This document shows positions 16,696 to 25,800 of a stretch of 50,657 nucleotides of DNA, piece after piece. The translations under genes and the position numbers were made by a program. Source of the DNA: Chromatiales bacterium (GTDB taxonomy: Bacteria > Pseudomonadota > Gammaproteobacteria > UBA6429 > Thiohalophilaceae); NCBI GenBank assembly GCA_026984045.1, contig JALSSV010000059.1, forward strand, positions 1 through 50,657, in the 5' to 3' direction. Positions within the stretch are counted from its first letter, which is position 1; the number at the start of each line of letters is the position of its first letter. Under the pieces are notes generated by a model. The model had not been told where the DNA came from. It searched no databases and saw only the letters and a program-made list of their open reading frames with translations.

Positions 16696-18268
16696 GGAGC
16701 GCAGCCCGCTCGCGGCGCAGCTTTGGGAACTCCTGCCCGCCTTTTGCCGCGAGCGTGACGAGAGCGGCGATCTGCGACGGCTGATCGACGTGCAGGGCGA
16801 TTTCCTGCAGAGTTTTCACGATCTCCTCCGGCAACTCTACCGGGATCGTTTTCCCTTGCCCGACGCGACGCCGGAGGACGCCTGCCAACCCTGGGTGCTG
16901 CCCTATATCGCCGCTCTGCTCGACGTGCAACTGGTGTCGTCCGACGAGGCCGGGCGACGGGCCGAGGTGGGACGGGCGGTGGCCTGGCGTCAGGGCAAGG
17001 GCAGCCTGCGGGTGCTGGCCGACATCGCCAGGCGGTTGCTCGGCAAGCCGGTCGTGGTGGGAGAGGGCTGGCGGCGCGTGGCCACCGTCGCCAGAGTGGA
17101 CGCCCCTCGCCTGCCGGCGGCCTGGTACGGCGAGAACCGGGACTACCGGGCCAGCGCTTCGCCGGTATTTCAGTCCCGGCATCCCGGGCTGGCCGCAGCA
17201 TTCGTGGACGTGGGGCTGCGCCAGCGCACGGTTCGCCTGGCGGGCGCCGGGGAAGACGAGGCGGGGTCGCAGACCCGTCCTCGCGAAGTGCCCTTCCATC
17301 CCCACGGCGTGCCCTGTTTCCCCGGCTCGAGCCAGGATCTCGCCCCGCGCACCGTCGATCTGCGCGCCCCCTCGGGCAATGCCGGCCAGGCGCATCCTCG
17401 GCGGGTGCTGATCTTCACACCGCCCTGGGACGGCCATTTCCCGCCTGATGCGCCCGGGGTGGGCTGGCGCCAGGTACTCGCCGGCCGCGCCGACCCGGCG
17501 CGCATCGAGGTGCGGGAAGAAACGGTGACGGACGGTGGCGGCCCGCGCCTCCGCCGCTACTATCGTGGGCTGACCGACGCGCCGTTGCGGATCCGGGGCG
17601 TGGTGGAAATCCACGATGCGGTGGAGCTGGTCTTCGAGCACCTGCGCTTCGACAACCGCGTGGAAATCGGCGCGGCCCGGGTGCGGTTCGAAGGATGCGC
17701 GGCGCGCCGGGTTCTGGTGGAGACCTCCGATCGAAAACAGCCGGTCCTTGTGGCGCGCAACAGCCTGTTCGATCGCGTCGAAACGCCGCGCGGCCTGCTG
17801 CGCCTGGAATACTGCACCGTGCTGCGCGAACTGGTGGCCGAAGCTTTGCAATGCAGTGACAGCCTGCTGCTGCCACGGCCGCGCAAGGATCGGGGCGACA
17901 CCGATCTGCCCCGCGAGGGCTGCATCCGCTACAGCCGCGTGGTGGCCGTGCCGGCCGCAGAGCGGGTGGCCGACGGCGCCCCCTCGGCGCTGCGTTTCGG
18001 CCCCGGCAACACGGCCGTGGAACCGCTGTTTCTTTCGACGCGTTATGGCGAGCCCGGCTGCGGCGTGCTGCATCCCGGGGCGGCGGATGCCCTGCGCGAA
18101 GGGGCCGAGGACGGTGGCGAGATGGGAGCCTATCACGGCCTGCGGCACGTGCTGCGCGAGACGGCCACGCTGCGCAAACTCCGGGATTTCCTGCCGCTCG
18201 GCCAGCGCGTGGCGCTGATCGACGACCCGGCCCTGCGCTGTCCGGCGGCGCGACTGAAACGGGACTGA
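16688..18268 (+). CDS. Tail protein I-like baseplate protein (Afp12-like)
   Basis: A 526-residue protein. Residues 1-130 resemble phage tail protein I: a helical LWELLPAFCRERDESGDLRRLIDVQGDFLQSFHDLLRQLY, the central CQPWVLPYIAALLDVQLVS, and AEVGRAVAWRQGKGSLRVLADIARRLLG. In phage P2, protein I joins the wedge to fibre proteins. The remainder (residues 200-526) is beta-rich with many short strands and short hydrophobic periodic segments (RLEYCTVLRELVAEALQCSDSLL), which suggests a partial beta-helix. It may therefore anchor the adhesion or fibre component encoded next. A 76-base gap separates it from the following gene. Confidence 0.8.
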   Translation: MTEERSPLAAQLWELLPAFCRERDESGDLRRLIDVQGDFLQSFHDLLRQLYRDRFPLPDATPEDACQPWVLPYIAALLDVQLVSSDEAGRRAEVGRAVAWRQGKGSLRVLADIARRLLGKPVVVGEGWRRVATVARVDAPRLPAAWYGENRDYRASASPVFQSRHPGLAAAFVDVGLRQRTVRLAGAGEDEAGSQTRPREVPFHPHGVPCFPGSSQDLAPRTVDLRAPSGNAGQAHPRRVLIFTPPWDGHFPPDAPGVGWRQVLAGRADPARIEVREETVTDGGGPRLRRYYRGLTDAPLRIRGVVEIHDAVELVFEHLRFDNRVEIGAARVRFEGCAARRVLVETSDRKQPVLVARNSLFDRVETPRGLLRLEYCTVLRELVAEALQCSDSLLLPRPRKDRGDTDLPREGCIRYSRVVAVPAAERVADGAPSALRFGPGNTAVEPLFLSTRYGEPGCGVLHPGAADALREGAEDGGEMGAYHGLRHVLRETATLRKLRDFLPLGQRVALIDDPALRCPAARLKRD

Positions 18269-18344
18269 CGATCGGCGGAGGCAGCCAGGAAAGGAGCGCT
18301 TCCCGCCGCCGGTCTGCAAACGCAAGCGAAAAACGAGGTATGTC

Positions 18345-21300
18345 ATGAAGACTCAGATCTCCCGCCGCCTGGCGCGATCCTTTCCCCGCTACTCGGGGGT
18401 GTACCAGCAGCAGGGGCGGCTGCTCTCGGATGCCGACTGGAACGCCCTGAGCGACATCGACCGGCAGCGTGTGGCGGCGGTCATGGCGGCTGCCGTGGCC
18501 AGCGGCGCTCCGCGCGAGGGCGGCCTGCGCCTGGACGGCGACACGCCGGCCATTCAGCCCGGCGTGATCTTCGTCGAGGGTCATTACGGCGTGCATGCCG
18601 ACACGCCGACCGGTGACGCGCCCGCATCGCTGGTGGCCCCCGATGCCCAGTCGGACTATCCCCATCCGCCGGCCTGGACGCCTGCGAACCGTCTCCTCTA
18701 CGTGGACCTGTGGGAGCGCCCCGTCACCGCGCTGGAGGAACGGCAAGCCGCGGAGGAGGCCTGGCAGGCGGACATGCTCCTGGATCCGGCCCTGCACGGC
18801 GCCGACACCTGCACCCGTACCCGCACGATGGTGCAGGTGAAATGGTGTGCCACCGGCATCGACCCGCTGGATCCCAACCTCAACCCCCCACGCGGCGATG
18901 CCGGCCTGCATTTGCGCCTGCGCGAGGTCTACCAGAGCGGCGATCCCTGCGACCCCTGCGCCGAGGAGGTACCGGTGGACGAGAACATCGGCAATTACCT
19001 CTTTCGCCTGGAAGTGCATGATGTCTACCGCGAAGACGGCGCCATGCGCGTGGTACTCAAGTGGTCGCGGGAAAACGGCGCCGAGGCCCATCCTGTCGAT
19101 GACGTTCCGCCGGGATTCGACAGCGGCGACTGGATCTGGGAATTCTTCGATGCCGACAGTGAAAAACTGGCCGGGCAGCACTTCCCCCTGGAAGAACGCC
19201 GCCGCCGTGGCGTGTTGCAGGACGGTTTCCGCCCGCCCGGCGAGGAGGCGCCTCGGGCGCTGGTGCGGCGCTGGGACGGTTATGCGATCCTCGAGCCCGA
19301 GGCCGGACGGCTGGTGCAAGGACAGGACCGGGGGGTGCGCCTCAGCGGCGATCTCGGTGCGGAACAGCACGGCCATTCCCGCTTCGAGGACGGCGTCTGG
19401 CAGGTGAACCTGGAGCTGCTCGTGTGCCGCCTGCAGGTAGCCGGCGTGCGATTCCTGGCCGGTGATTACTGGCTCGCGCCGGTACGTGAAGCGGTGCATG
19501 GCCCGGGAGACGACGTGCTGGGCAGCGAGACGGCGCCCCAGCCGCCCGAAGGCATCCTGCATCATTACCTGGTGCTCGGCCGCACCGATGCCGAAGGCCG
19601 TCCGCAACCCCTCACCGATGCCGAGCGCCGCCGCCTGCGCTTCCCGCCACTGACCGATCTGCGGGCCGCCGACGTGGCTTTCCGCGACGGCTGCGAACGC
19701 TTGTTCGCCGGGGCGCCCAATGTCCAGGCGGCGCTCGATCGTCTGTGCACGCTTTCCGCCACCGACGTGCAATACCGGCCGCCCGACTGTCCCGGCGGGA
19801 TCGCCGGGCGCCTGCCCGCGCCGGATCGGCCCTGGCCCCGGCCGGACGACGATGGGCGGATCACCCTGCAGTCGGTGCTGGACACGCTGTTGTGTGACCT
19901 GGACGCCCGTCACCTTCCCCTGCACAGGAGCGAAGCCTTGTGCGACGAACTGGCCAACGACGCCAACGTGGCCAGCGTGCAGGATGCCATCGAACGCCTG
20001 TGCGCTCTGCAGCGGAACCTGTGCGCCATCCCCGTCGAACCTGGTCGGCTCGAGGGAATCCTCCAGGGCTTCGCCGCCGATGCCTCTCAGCAGACGTTGC
20101 GCCTGTGCCTGTTGCCCGGGGAGCACTCGCTCTCCGGTCTGGCGCTGGACGACAAGCGACTGCTCGTGATCACCGGCGCCGGTCGTCTGCAGAGCACCCT
20201 CGTGCTCGAGGCCCCGGTCAACCGGCTGCAGGCAGAACAGATCCGGCTCGAGAACGTGGGCGTGCGCATCGTGCCCGCCGAGGGCCGCTTGCGCCTCGAA
20301 GGCAGCCACCTGGAGGTGCGGGATTGCGGCTTCATGCGCAGTGGCCGGCAGCGGGTACAGGCCGCCATGCTGGAAATCGCGCCCCAGGGTCTCGACGCCG
20401 TGTGCCGTCTGCACGACAACCGCCTGTCCAGTACCTGGCAGCGTTATGTCTTCGACGGTCTGATCACCGATCTCTTCCCCGACAACCTGGTTCCCGACAC
20501 GGTCATCGACAAGCTGGCCGACTTGCAGCGCCGTCCGGAAATCCTCGGCGATGCGCTCGAATACAATGCCATGCTGAAGAGCATTGCGAAGACGATCTCG
20601 GGGCTTCCCGCCGAAGACCGGCGTGTGCTGGCCAACAATCTTCGCGCCGAAATCGAGAAGCGGACGGTGGTGGATGCGGAAGCGGGAAACGCGCCCAATC
20701 GGGCGCGGATTCTCGCCCTGGAGGCCTCGGCCGGGGCCGCCTTCACCGCCTTGCCGGTGACGGCTACCGGCGCCGGGGTTTCGATTCCGGCCGCGCCGGG
20801 GGGAGAAACGCCGGCGCTGTCTGGCGCGGGCAGGCTGCCGGAGGTGTCCGCCTGGGCCAATGTCGCCCGTTTCGCGAATCGCGTGCGGATCGATCATGAT
20901 TTTCTCGCGGGGTTGGCCAGCGAACGGATCGACGCCGGCTTCCTCGGTCGGGCCACGAAGGGGCTGGACGGGATTCTCGGCTATCTCTTCGAATCGGGCG
21001 TTTCGCCCGCCCTGCAACTGGTGGGCACCGGTTTCGAGGCAGCGCTGGTGCACAACCGCATCGACGGTGACGTGATTCTCGACAACCGCGTCGAAGCGCC
21101 GGTAGACCCCGTGGATCTCGCGGCGGAGGCCGTCTGCGCCGTGCCGCTGATATCCGAGGGCCGCCTGACGCTGGAGGACTGCCGTCTCAGTCGCCTGGTC
21201 GGCCACCTGGAAGCGGGGTTGACCGAGGGGAACACCACCGGCAAAGGGGCCTTCTGTTTCCAGACCGTGCAGATCCTCAACAACACCTTCACCGGTTCGC

Positions 21301-21524
21301 GTTCGAGCGTCATTGCGTCCCAGATCGATTGCCGCGGAAACCATTTCAACGCGCCGCCTGAAAACGCCGAGGATGAAACGGTGGCCTGGTTGCGGGCCGC
21401 GCAGGGCATGGTGGCCGCGAACATGGCCGCGGCGGGCGAACAGGTTCGTATTCGCCTGATTACCGACGCGCGGATCGTCGAGAACAACCTCTTGCGGATC
21501 GAACATCAACCCTGTTCGCGTTGA
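18345..21524 (+). CDS. DUF6519 beta-helix protein, candidate surface or fibre component
   Basis: A 1059-residue protein. The N-terminus FPRYSGVYQQQGRLLSDADWN is the mark of DUF6519 proteins found in eCIS loci. The N-terminal half is followed by repeated short beta segments, such as LEGSHLEVRDCGFMR, FEAALVHNRIDGDVILDNRVEA and GRLTLEDCRLSRLVGHLEAG, which fit right-handed beta-helix coils. A helical insertion (about residues 720-880) interrupts them. The product probably decorates the baseplate or acts as an adhesion domain; I infer this from its place after tail protein I and from the absence of a classical fibre gene. GAGG precedes the ATG. No signal peptide is seen, consistent with particle assembly in the cytoplasm. 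Confidence 0.75.
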   Translation: MKTQISRRLARSFPRYSGVYQQQGRLLSDADWNALSDIDRQRVAAVMAAAVASGAPREGGLRLDGDTPAIQPGVIFVEGHYGVHADTPTGDAPASLVAPDAQSDYPHPPAWTPANRLLYVDLWERPVTALEERQAAEEAWQADMLLDPALHGADTCTRTRTMVQVKWCATGIDPLDPNLNPPRGDAGLHLRLREVYQSGDPCDPCAEEVPVDENIGNYLFRLEVHDVYREDGAMRVVLKWSRENGAEAHPVDDVPPGFDSGDWIWEFFDADSEKLAGQHFPLEERRRRGVLQDGFRPPGEEAPRALVRRWDGYAILEPEAGRLVQGQDRGVRLSGDLGAEQHGHSRFEDGVWQVNLELLVCRLQVAGVRFLAGDYWLAPVREAVHGPGDDVLGSETAPQPPEGILHHYLVLGRTDAEGRPQPLTDAERRRLRFPPLTDLRAADVAFRDGCERLFAGAPNVQAALDRLCTLSATDVQYRPPDCPGGIAGRLPAPDRPWPRPDDDGRITLQSVLDTLLCDLDARHLPLHRSEALCDELANDANVASVQDAIERLCALQRNLCAIPVEPGRLEGILQGFAADASQQTLRLCLLPGEHSLSGLALDDKRLLVITGAGRLQSTLVLEAPVNRLQAEQIRLENVGVRIVPAEGRLRLEGSHLEVRDCGFMRSGRQRVQAAMLEIAPQGLDAVCRLHDNRLSSTWQRYVFDGLITDLFPDNLVPDTVIDKLADLQRRPEILGDALEYNAMLKSIAKTISGLPAEDRRVLANNLRAEIEKRTVVDAEAGNAPNRARILALEASAGAAFTALPVTATGAGVSIPAAPGGETPALSGAGRLPEVSAWANVARFANRVRIDHDFLAGLASERIDAGFLGRATKGLDGILGYLFESGVSPALQLVGTGFEAALVHNRIDGDVILDNRVEAPVDPVDLAAEAVCAVPLISEGRLTLEDCRLSRLVGHLEAGLTEGNTTGKGAFCFQTVQILNNTFTGSRSSVIASQIDCRGNHFNAPPENAEDETVAWLRAAQGMVAANMAAAGEQVRIRLITDARIVENNLLRIEHQPCSR

Positions 21525-21527
21525 GTC

Positions 21528-22889
21528 ATGCGAATCCGGATACGACAACGTCGCCGTCGCCGTCCACTGCCGGGCAGTCCGCCGGTGTCCGTCACGGCAG
21601 GCGGGGTCCGGCGGCAGGTGAGGGAGATCCTCGGCCAGCCATTGCAGACGGCCCTGCAAGTGGGGGCGCCGGACGATGCCCGCGAGCGCGAGGCCGACCG
21701 CCTCGCGGATCGGGTAGTGGATTCGACCGCGCCTCTCCCGCTGCACGCGGGGCGCGAGGCCGGCGAGGTGCCGCCGTCTGCCGGCGAAACGCTGCGCCGG
21801 CAGACCGATGCGGCCAGCCCCGAGGAGCAGGAAAGGCCGCCGGACGCCCAGGCGCAGGACCAAACGCAGCAGGAATCCGCCGAACCGCAAGAAGCGCAAT
21901 CGGCATCGGCCGAAGCAGGAGAAGCCGGCAAGGAACAGGAAGAAGACACGGTGCAGGCCAAGGGCGGGACTGGCGGGCCGGTGGCCTTGCCCGTGGCCCG
22001 TGCCATCCATGCCCAACGTGGCCGGGGCCAGCGTTTGCCGCCGGCCACGCGGGCCTTCTTCGAGGCGCGTTTCGGCGCCTCCTTCGCCGGCGTGCGGATT
22101 CACGCCGACAGTAGCGCGGCCCGGCTCGCCGAGGTCCTGGGTGCCCGTGCCTTCACTCTCGGCCGCGACGTCTTTTTCAATCGCGGCGAGTATGCGCCGG
22201 CCACCCCGGGCGGCCGGCATCTGCTGGCCCATGAACTGGCCCACGTGCTGCAGCAACGCCGGGGCGATCGGCATTTGCGGATGCGCGTCATTCCGGGGCG
22301 GGTGAGCTGTTTCCACTATCCGTCCCGCTGGCCGATCTTCCGGGTCATCGGGCTTGCCGACGGGCGGGCCGTGGTGGCCGCCCTGCAACAGGCGGTCGAC
22401 CGGGCCGTGTTTCTGATCAACGACGCCGTCGCCGAGCTGGAAGGGACACGGGCGCGGATCCGCGCCGGTGCCCCGCCGGCTTGGCCGGTAGTGTCCGCTG
22501 CCGTGTCCCGCGGCCTGCGGCGGCGCCTGCGCCTGGATCCCGGACGACGGGGAGTATGGACGGGAACGGGACCCGGGACGGTCGAGATTGTGCTGCGCTG
22601 GTATCGCAACATCGCCCGCATCCTCGCCGGCGACTGGATGCGCTACAACTGTCTGGGACCGGATTGCGAAGCTGGTGACGATGCCTGGACCTATGGCGGC
22701 GAGTACCGGATCCGGTTGTGCGCGGGCTTCTGGCGTGGAGGTCTGGACTATCGGGCCATCACGCTCATTCACGAGGCTTCCCATGTCTATTACGACACCG
22801 AAGACAGCGGGCGGGGTCCAGGCAGCGCCTATTGCCTGGAAAGCTTTCTCTGTGACTATCACGGCCTGAACGTCTGTCGCGGTTGTTGA
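21528..22889 (+). CDS. eCIS cargo: DUF4157 protein with C-terminal M35-like zinc-protease domain
   Basis: A 453-residue candidate effector. After a basic leader comes a DDAREREADRLADRV segment (about residues 49-63) and a Glu/Gln/Pro-rich spacer. A DUF4157/eCIS-core domain follows (about 165-245: LPPATRAFFEARFG, VRIHADSSAARLAEVLGARAFT) with HELAH at 235-239. The C-terminal domain has a second zincin motif, HEASH at 415-419 then YYDTED (D423, D426). It is preceded by C-x5-C and A-W-T plus I-R-L-C-A-G-F-W, the pattern of the aspzincin M35/lysine-specific metallo-endopeptidase group. It is a likely delivered metalloprotease. DUF4157 cargos elsewhere are loaded into the tube; the substrate here is unknown. 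The gene lies 3 bases after the DUF6519 gene. Confidence 0.78.
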   Translation: MRIRIRQRRRRRPLPGSPPVSVTAGGVRRQVREILGQPLQTALQVGAPDDAREREADRLADRVVDSTAPLPLHAGREAGEVPPSAGETLRRQTDAASPEEQERPPDAQAQDQTQQESAEPQEAQSASAEAGEAGKEQEEDTVQAKGGTGGPVALPVARAIHAQRGRGQRLPPATRAFFEARFGASFAGVRIHADSSAARLAEVLGARAFTLGRDVFFNRGEYAPATPGGRHLLAHELAHVLQQRRGDRHLRMRVIPGRVSCFHYPSRWPIFRVIGLADGRAVVAALQQAVDRAVFLINDAVAELEGTRARIRAGAPPAWPVVSAAVSRGLRRRLRLDPGRRGVWTGTGPGTVEIVLRWYRNIARILAGDWMRYNCLGPDCEAGDDAWTYGGEYRIRLCAGFWRGGLDYRAITLIHEASHVYYDTEDSGRGPGSAYCLESFLCDYHGLNVCRGC

Positions 22890-25800
22890 GTGGCAACCGC
22901 CATGCCCGTTTTCGCCCAGCCTCAGCCGAAGACGGCGGTCACCGCAGGAAGAAGACCGGTCACGCGCGGGCCGGCGGGGACGCGCCGCGCCGGTCGGCTG
23001 ACGGAAGGCCGACAACAGGTGCAAGCCGTGCTCGGCAGTTTGGGAGTGCAGGCGGCACTGAAGATCAGCCGCCCGGAGGATGAGGCCGAACGCGAAGCCG
23101 ACCGGGTTGCCGAACAGGTGCTCAATGGGCCCGAAGGCGTGGCGACCGGGCGGCCCACGATTCGATCGGTGCCCGCCTCTGCGAACGCGGACGGGGCAAC
23201 CCCCTCCACCGGGATCGGTCGGCAGGTGGCGGCCCTGGAAGGGCGCGGTCGCCCCCTGCCGGCGGCCCTCGCCGTACGCATGGGTCGACGGTTCGGCGTG
23301 GATTTCCGCCACGTGCGCATTCACACCGATGGTGAGGCGGCGGGCCTGGCCGAGCGCTTGCAGGCCCGCGCCTTCACCTGGCAACGGCACATCGTCTTCG
23401 CCCGCGGCGCCTGGCAGCCGGACAGCCCCGGCGGACAGCGCCTGCTGGCCCACGAACTGACCCATGTGATCCAGCAGCGGGGCGGCAGCGCCGGGGAGCG
23501 GATTCAGCGCTGGTATGTGCCTTTCCTTTCGGAAGCCGTGGACGCCATCGGCGAACTGGTGGACCGGGCCGGCAATTTCATTGCCGAACAGGGCTGGAAG
23601 CTGTTGCGCCGCTATGCGCCGGCACTGGTGCCGATCCTGAAAAAAGGGCCGATCAACTGGCTGCGGGAAAAGCTGGCGGGTGCTTTCGACGGCATCGTCG
23701 GTACCTTGCGCCGGCTCAATCCGCTGTCCATCTTGCGCTCTCTGTACCAGATTTTCGACGGGCTGTTCACCCGGGCGGGCCGCATCGTACGCGCTCTGCT
23801 CTCGGGGGATTGCGAACCGTTGTTTCGTGCGCTTGGCGAATTGCGGGCGTTCGTTACGGAAGTGGCCGGCGAAGCCTGGGACAAGCTCAGGCAGGGGCTG
23901 GCGCCCATCGGCGAGTTCTTCCAGCGCATCTACAACGGCTACCTCGTACCGGCGGGACAGTGGCTGAAGGACACTGCCGGCGACCTGTGGCAGAGCATCA
24001 AGGACTGGGGGCGCCGGCTCTGGGATTGGCTCAAGCCTCTGCGCGAGCGGATCGCCGCTGCCTGGAACTGGATTCGCGACAAGCTCTTCGGCAGCGATGA
24101 AAAGCAGGGCGAAAGCCGGAGCGAAGGCGGGCTGGTGAACTGGGTTCTGCGCAAGGCCGGCGAAGCCTGGGACTGGATCAAGCGCCAGACCCGGCCCATC
24201 TGGCAACCGGTGGCCGGCCTGATCGAAAAGGTGGGGAAACTGCTGCCGCCGGCTTTCGTGCGCCAGATGGGAGAAGCCTTCCAGAGTCTCTCGCAGCGTT
24301 TGCAGGAAACCAGCAGCAGGCTCGACGGCGGCCGGGGCGTGGCGGCCAACCGTCAGGCCCTGGCCGGCGCGTTGCCGACATTGGAGGATATTCTCCTGGC
24401 CTTGCGTGCGGTTCTGGTTAGATCCCGGGGCTGGTTGCAGGAGAAGGTGAGCAGCGTCTCCGGCGGTCTGCGAACCATCCTCTCGCGCCTGCGGCGCAGC
24501 ACGTTGCTCTCGGCGCTGGCCGGCCTGCTCGATTGGTTCGACGCGGCGGCCGAAACGCTCGGGAACTGGGCCTCCACGGCCGTCGGTGGGCTGTTCGATA
24601 CCCTGGTGCGGGGATTCGATCATCTCGTTCCGTTCGTCAGGCGGATTCGGCGCACCGTGGAGCGGCTGATCGAAGTGGCCAAGGATTTGTTCCGGCTTCC
24701 GGTATTGGTGGCGAAGCGGCTATGGCGCATGATTCCCGCCTGCATTCGCGAGCCCATCGAGCGGTTTGTTCGCGAACAGATCCTTGCCCGGATCCCGCTG
24801 TTCGGTTTCTTGCAGCGGGTGCCGGAACTATGGGAACGGGTCAAGGCCTTCGCCCTGCGCCTCCTGCGCCAAGTGTTCGTGGACGGCGATCTGAGAGGCG
24901 CCGCCTGGACCTTCTTCAGCACCATGTTGCGTCTCATCGGCCTGCCGCCTGAACTGGTGGTGAGCGTCGTGGCCAAGGCCCTGGGCGTCTTCGGAACCAT
25001 TCTTCGCCATCCCCTGGCTTTCCTGCGCAACGTGTTCGGCGCCGTGTCTGCCGGTTTCCGCGGCTTCTTCGAACGCTTCGGCACGCACATGCTGGCGGGG
25101 ATGCGTGACTGGCTGTTCCGCCAGGTGAGCGATGCCGGCATCGAACCGCCTGCGGCCTTCACGCCGGGGGAAATCTTCGCCTTCGTGCTGCGTGTGCTTG
25201 GCATCACGGTGGAACGGATCCTGAAACGCCTTGAACGGCGCATCGGCCCCCGGCGCATGGCGCGCCTGCGTGGCATGGTGGACCGGGCCATTGGCGTCTG
25301 GGCCTGGGTGCGAACGATCTTCACCGAGGGGCCGGCGGCGCTGTGGGAGACGCTCAAGCGTCGCCTCACGGGGCTTTGGGATGGCATCGTGAGCGGCATC
25401 ATCGCATGGATCCGCAACCGGGTGATTCTCAGGATAAGCGCCAGATTCGCCGCTTCGCTGGCGTCCGGCGGGGTTATGGCCGTCGTCTACGCCATCGTTG
25501 CCATCTACGATGCGGTGCGCACCATCGTCGAATACGCCCGTGAGATTCTGCAAATGGTCGACCGGGTACTCGATGGCGTGGCCGACATCGTCGCCGGCAA
25601 GCTGACGCGTGCCGCCGGTTATCTGGAAGGCGCACTGGCGGCTGCCTTGCCCGTGGCCGTGGCTTTTCTCGCCCGCCTGGCCGGTCTCGGCGGGCTCGGC
25701 CGGAAACTCAGAGAGATGATGCGCAATGTTCAACGCCGGATCGATGCCGCCATCGACGGGCTCATCGATCGGTCCGTACGTGCCGGCAGGGCCTTTCTCG

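Noticed and set aside
17415-24623. A very long open frame on the minus strand across the eCIS region
   Set aside because: It is antisense to several clear plus-strand eCIS genes and has low-complexity, shadow-like composition typical of GC-rich genomes; it carries no recognised domain.
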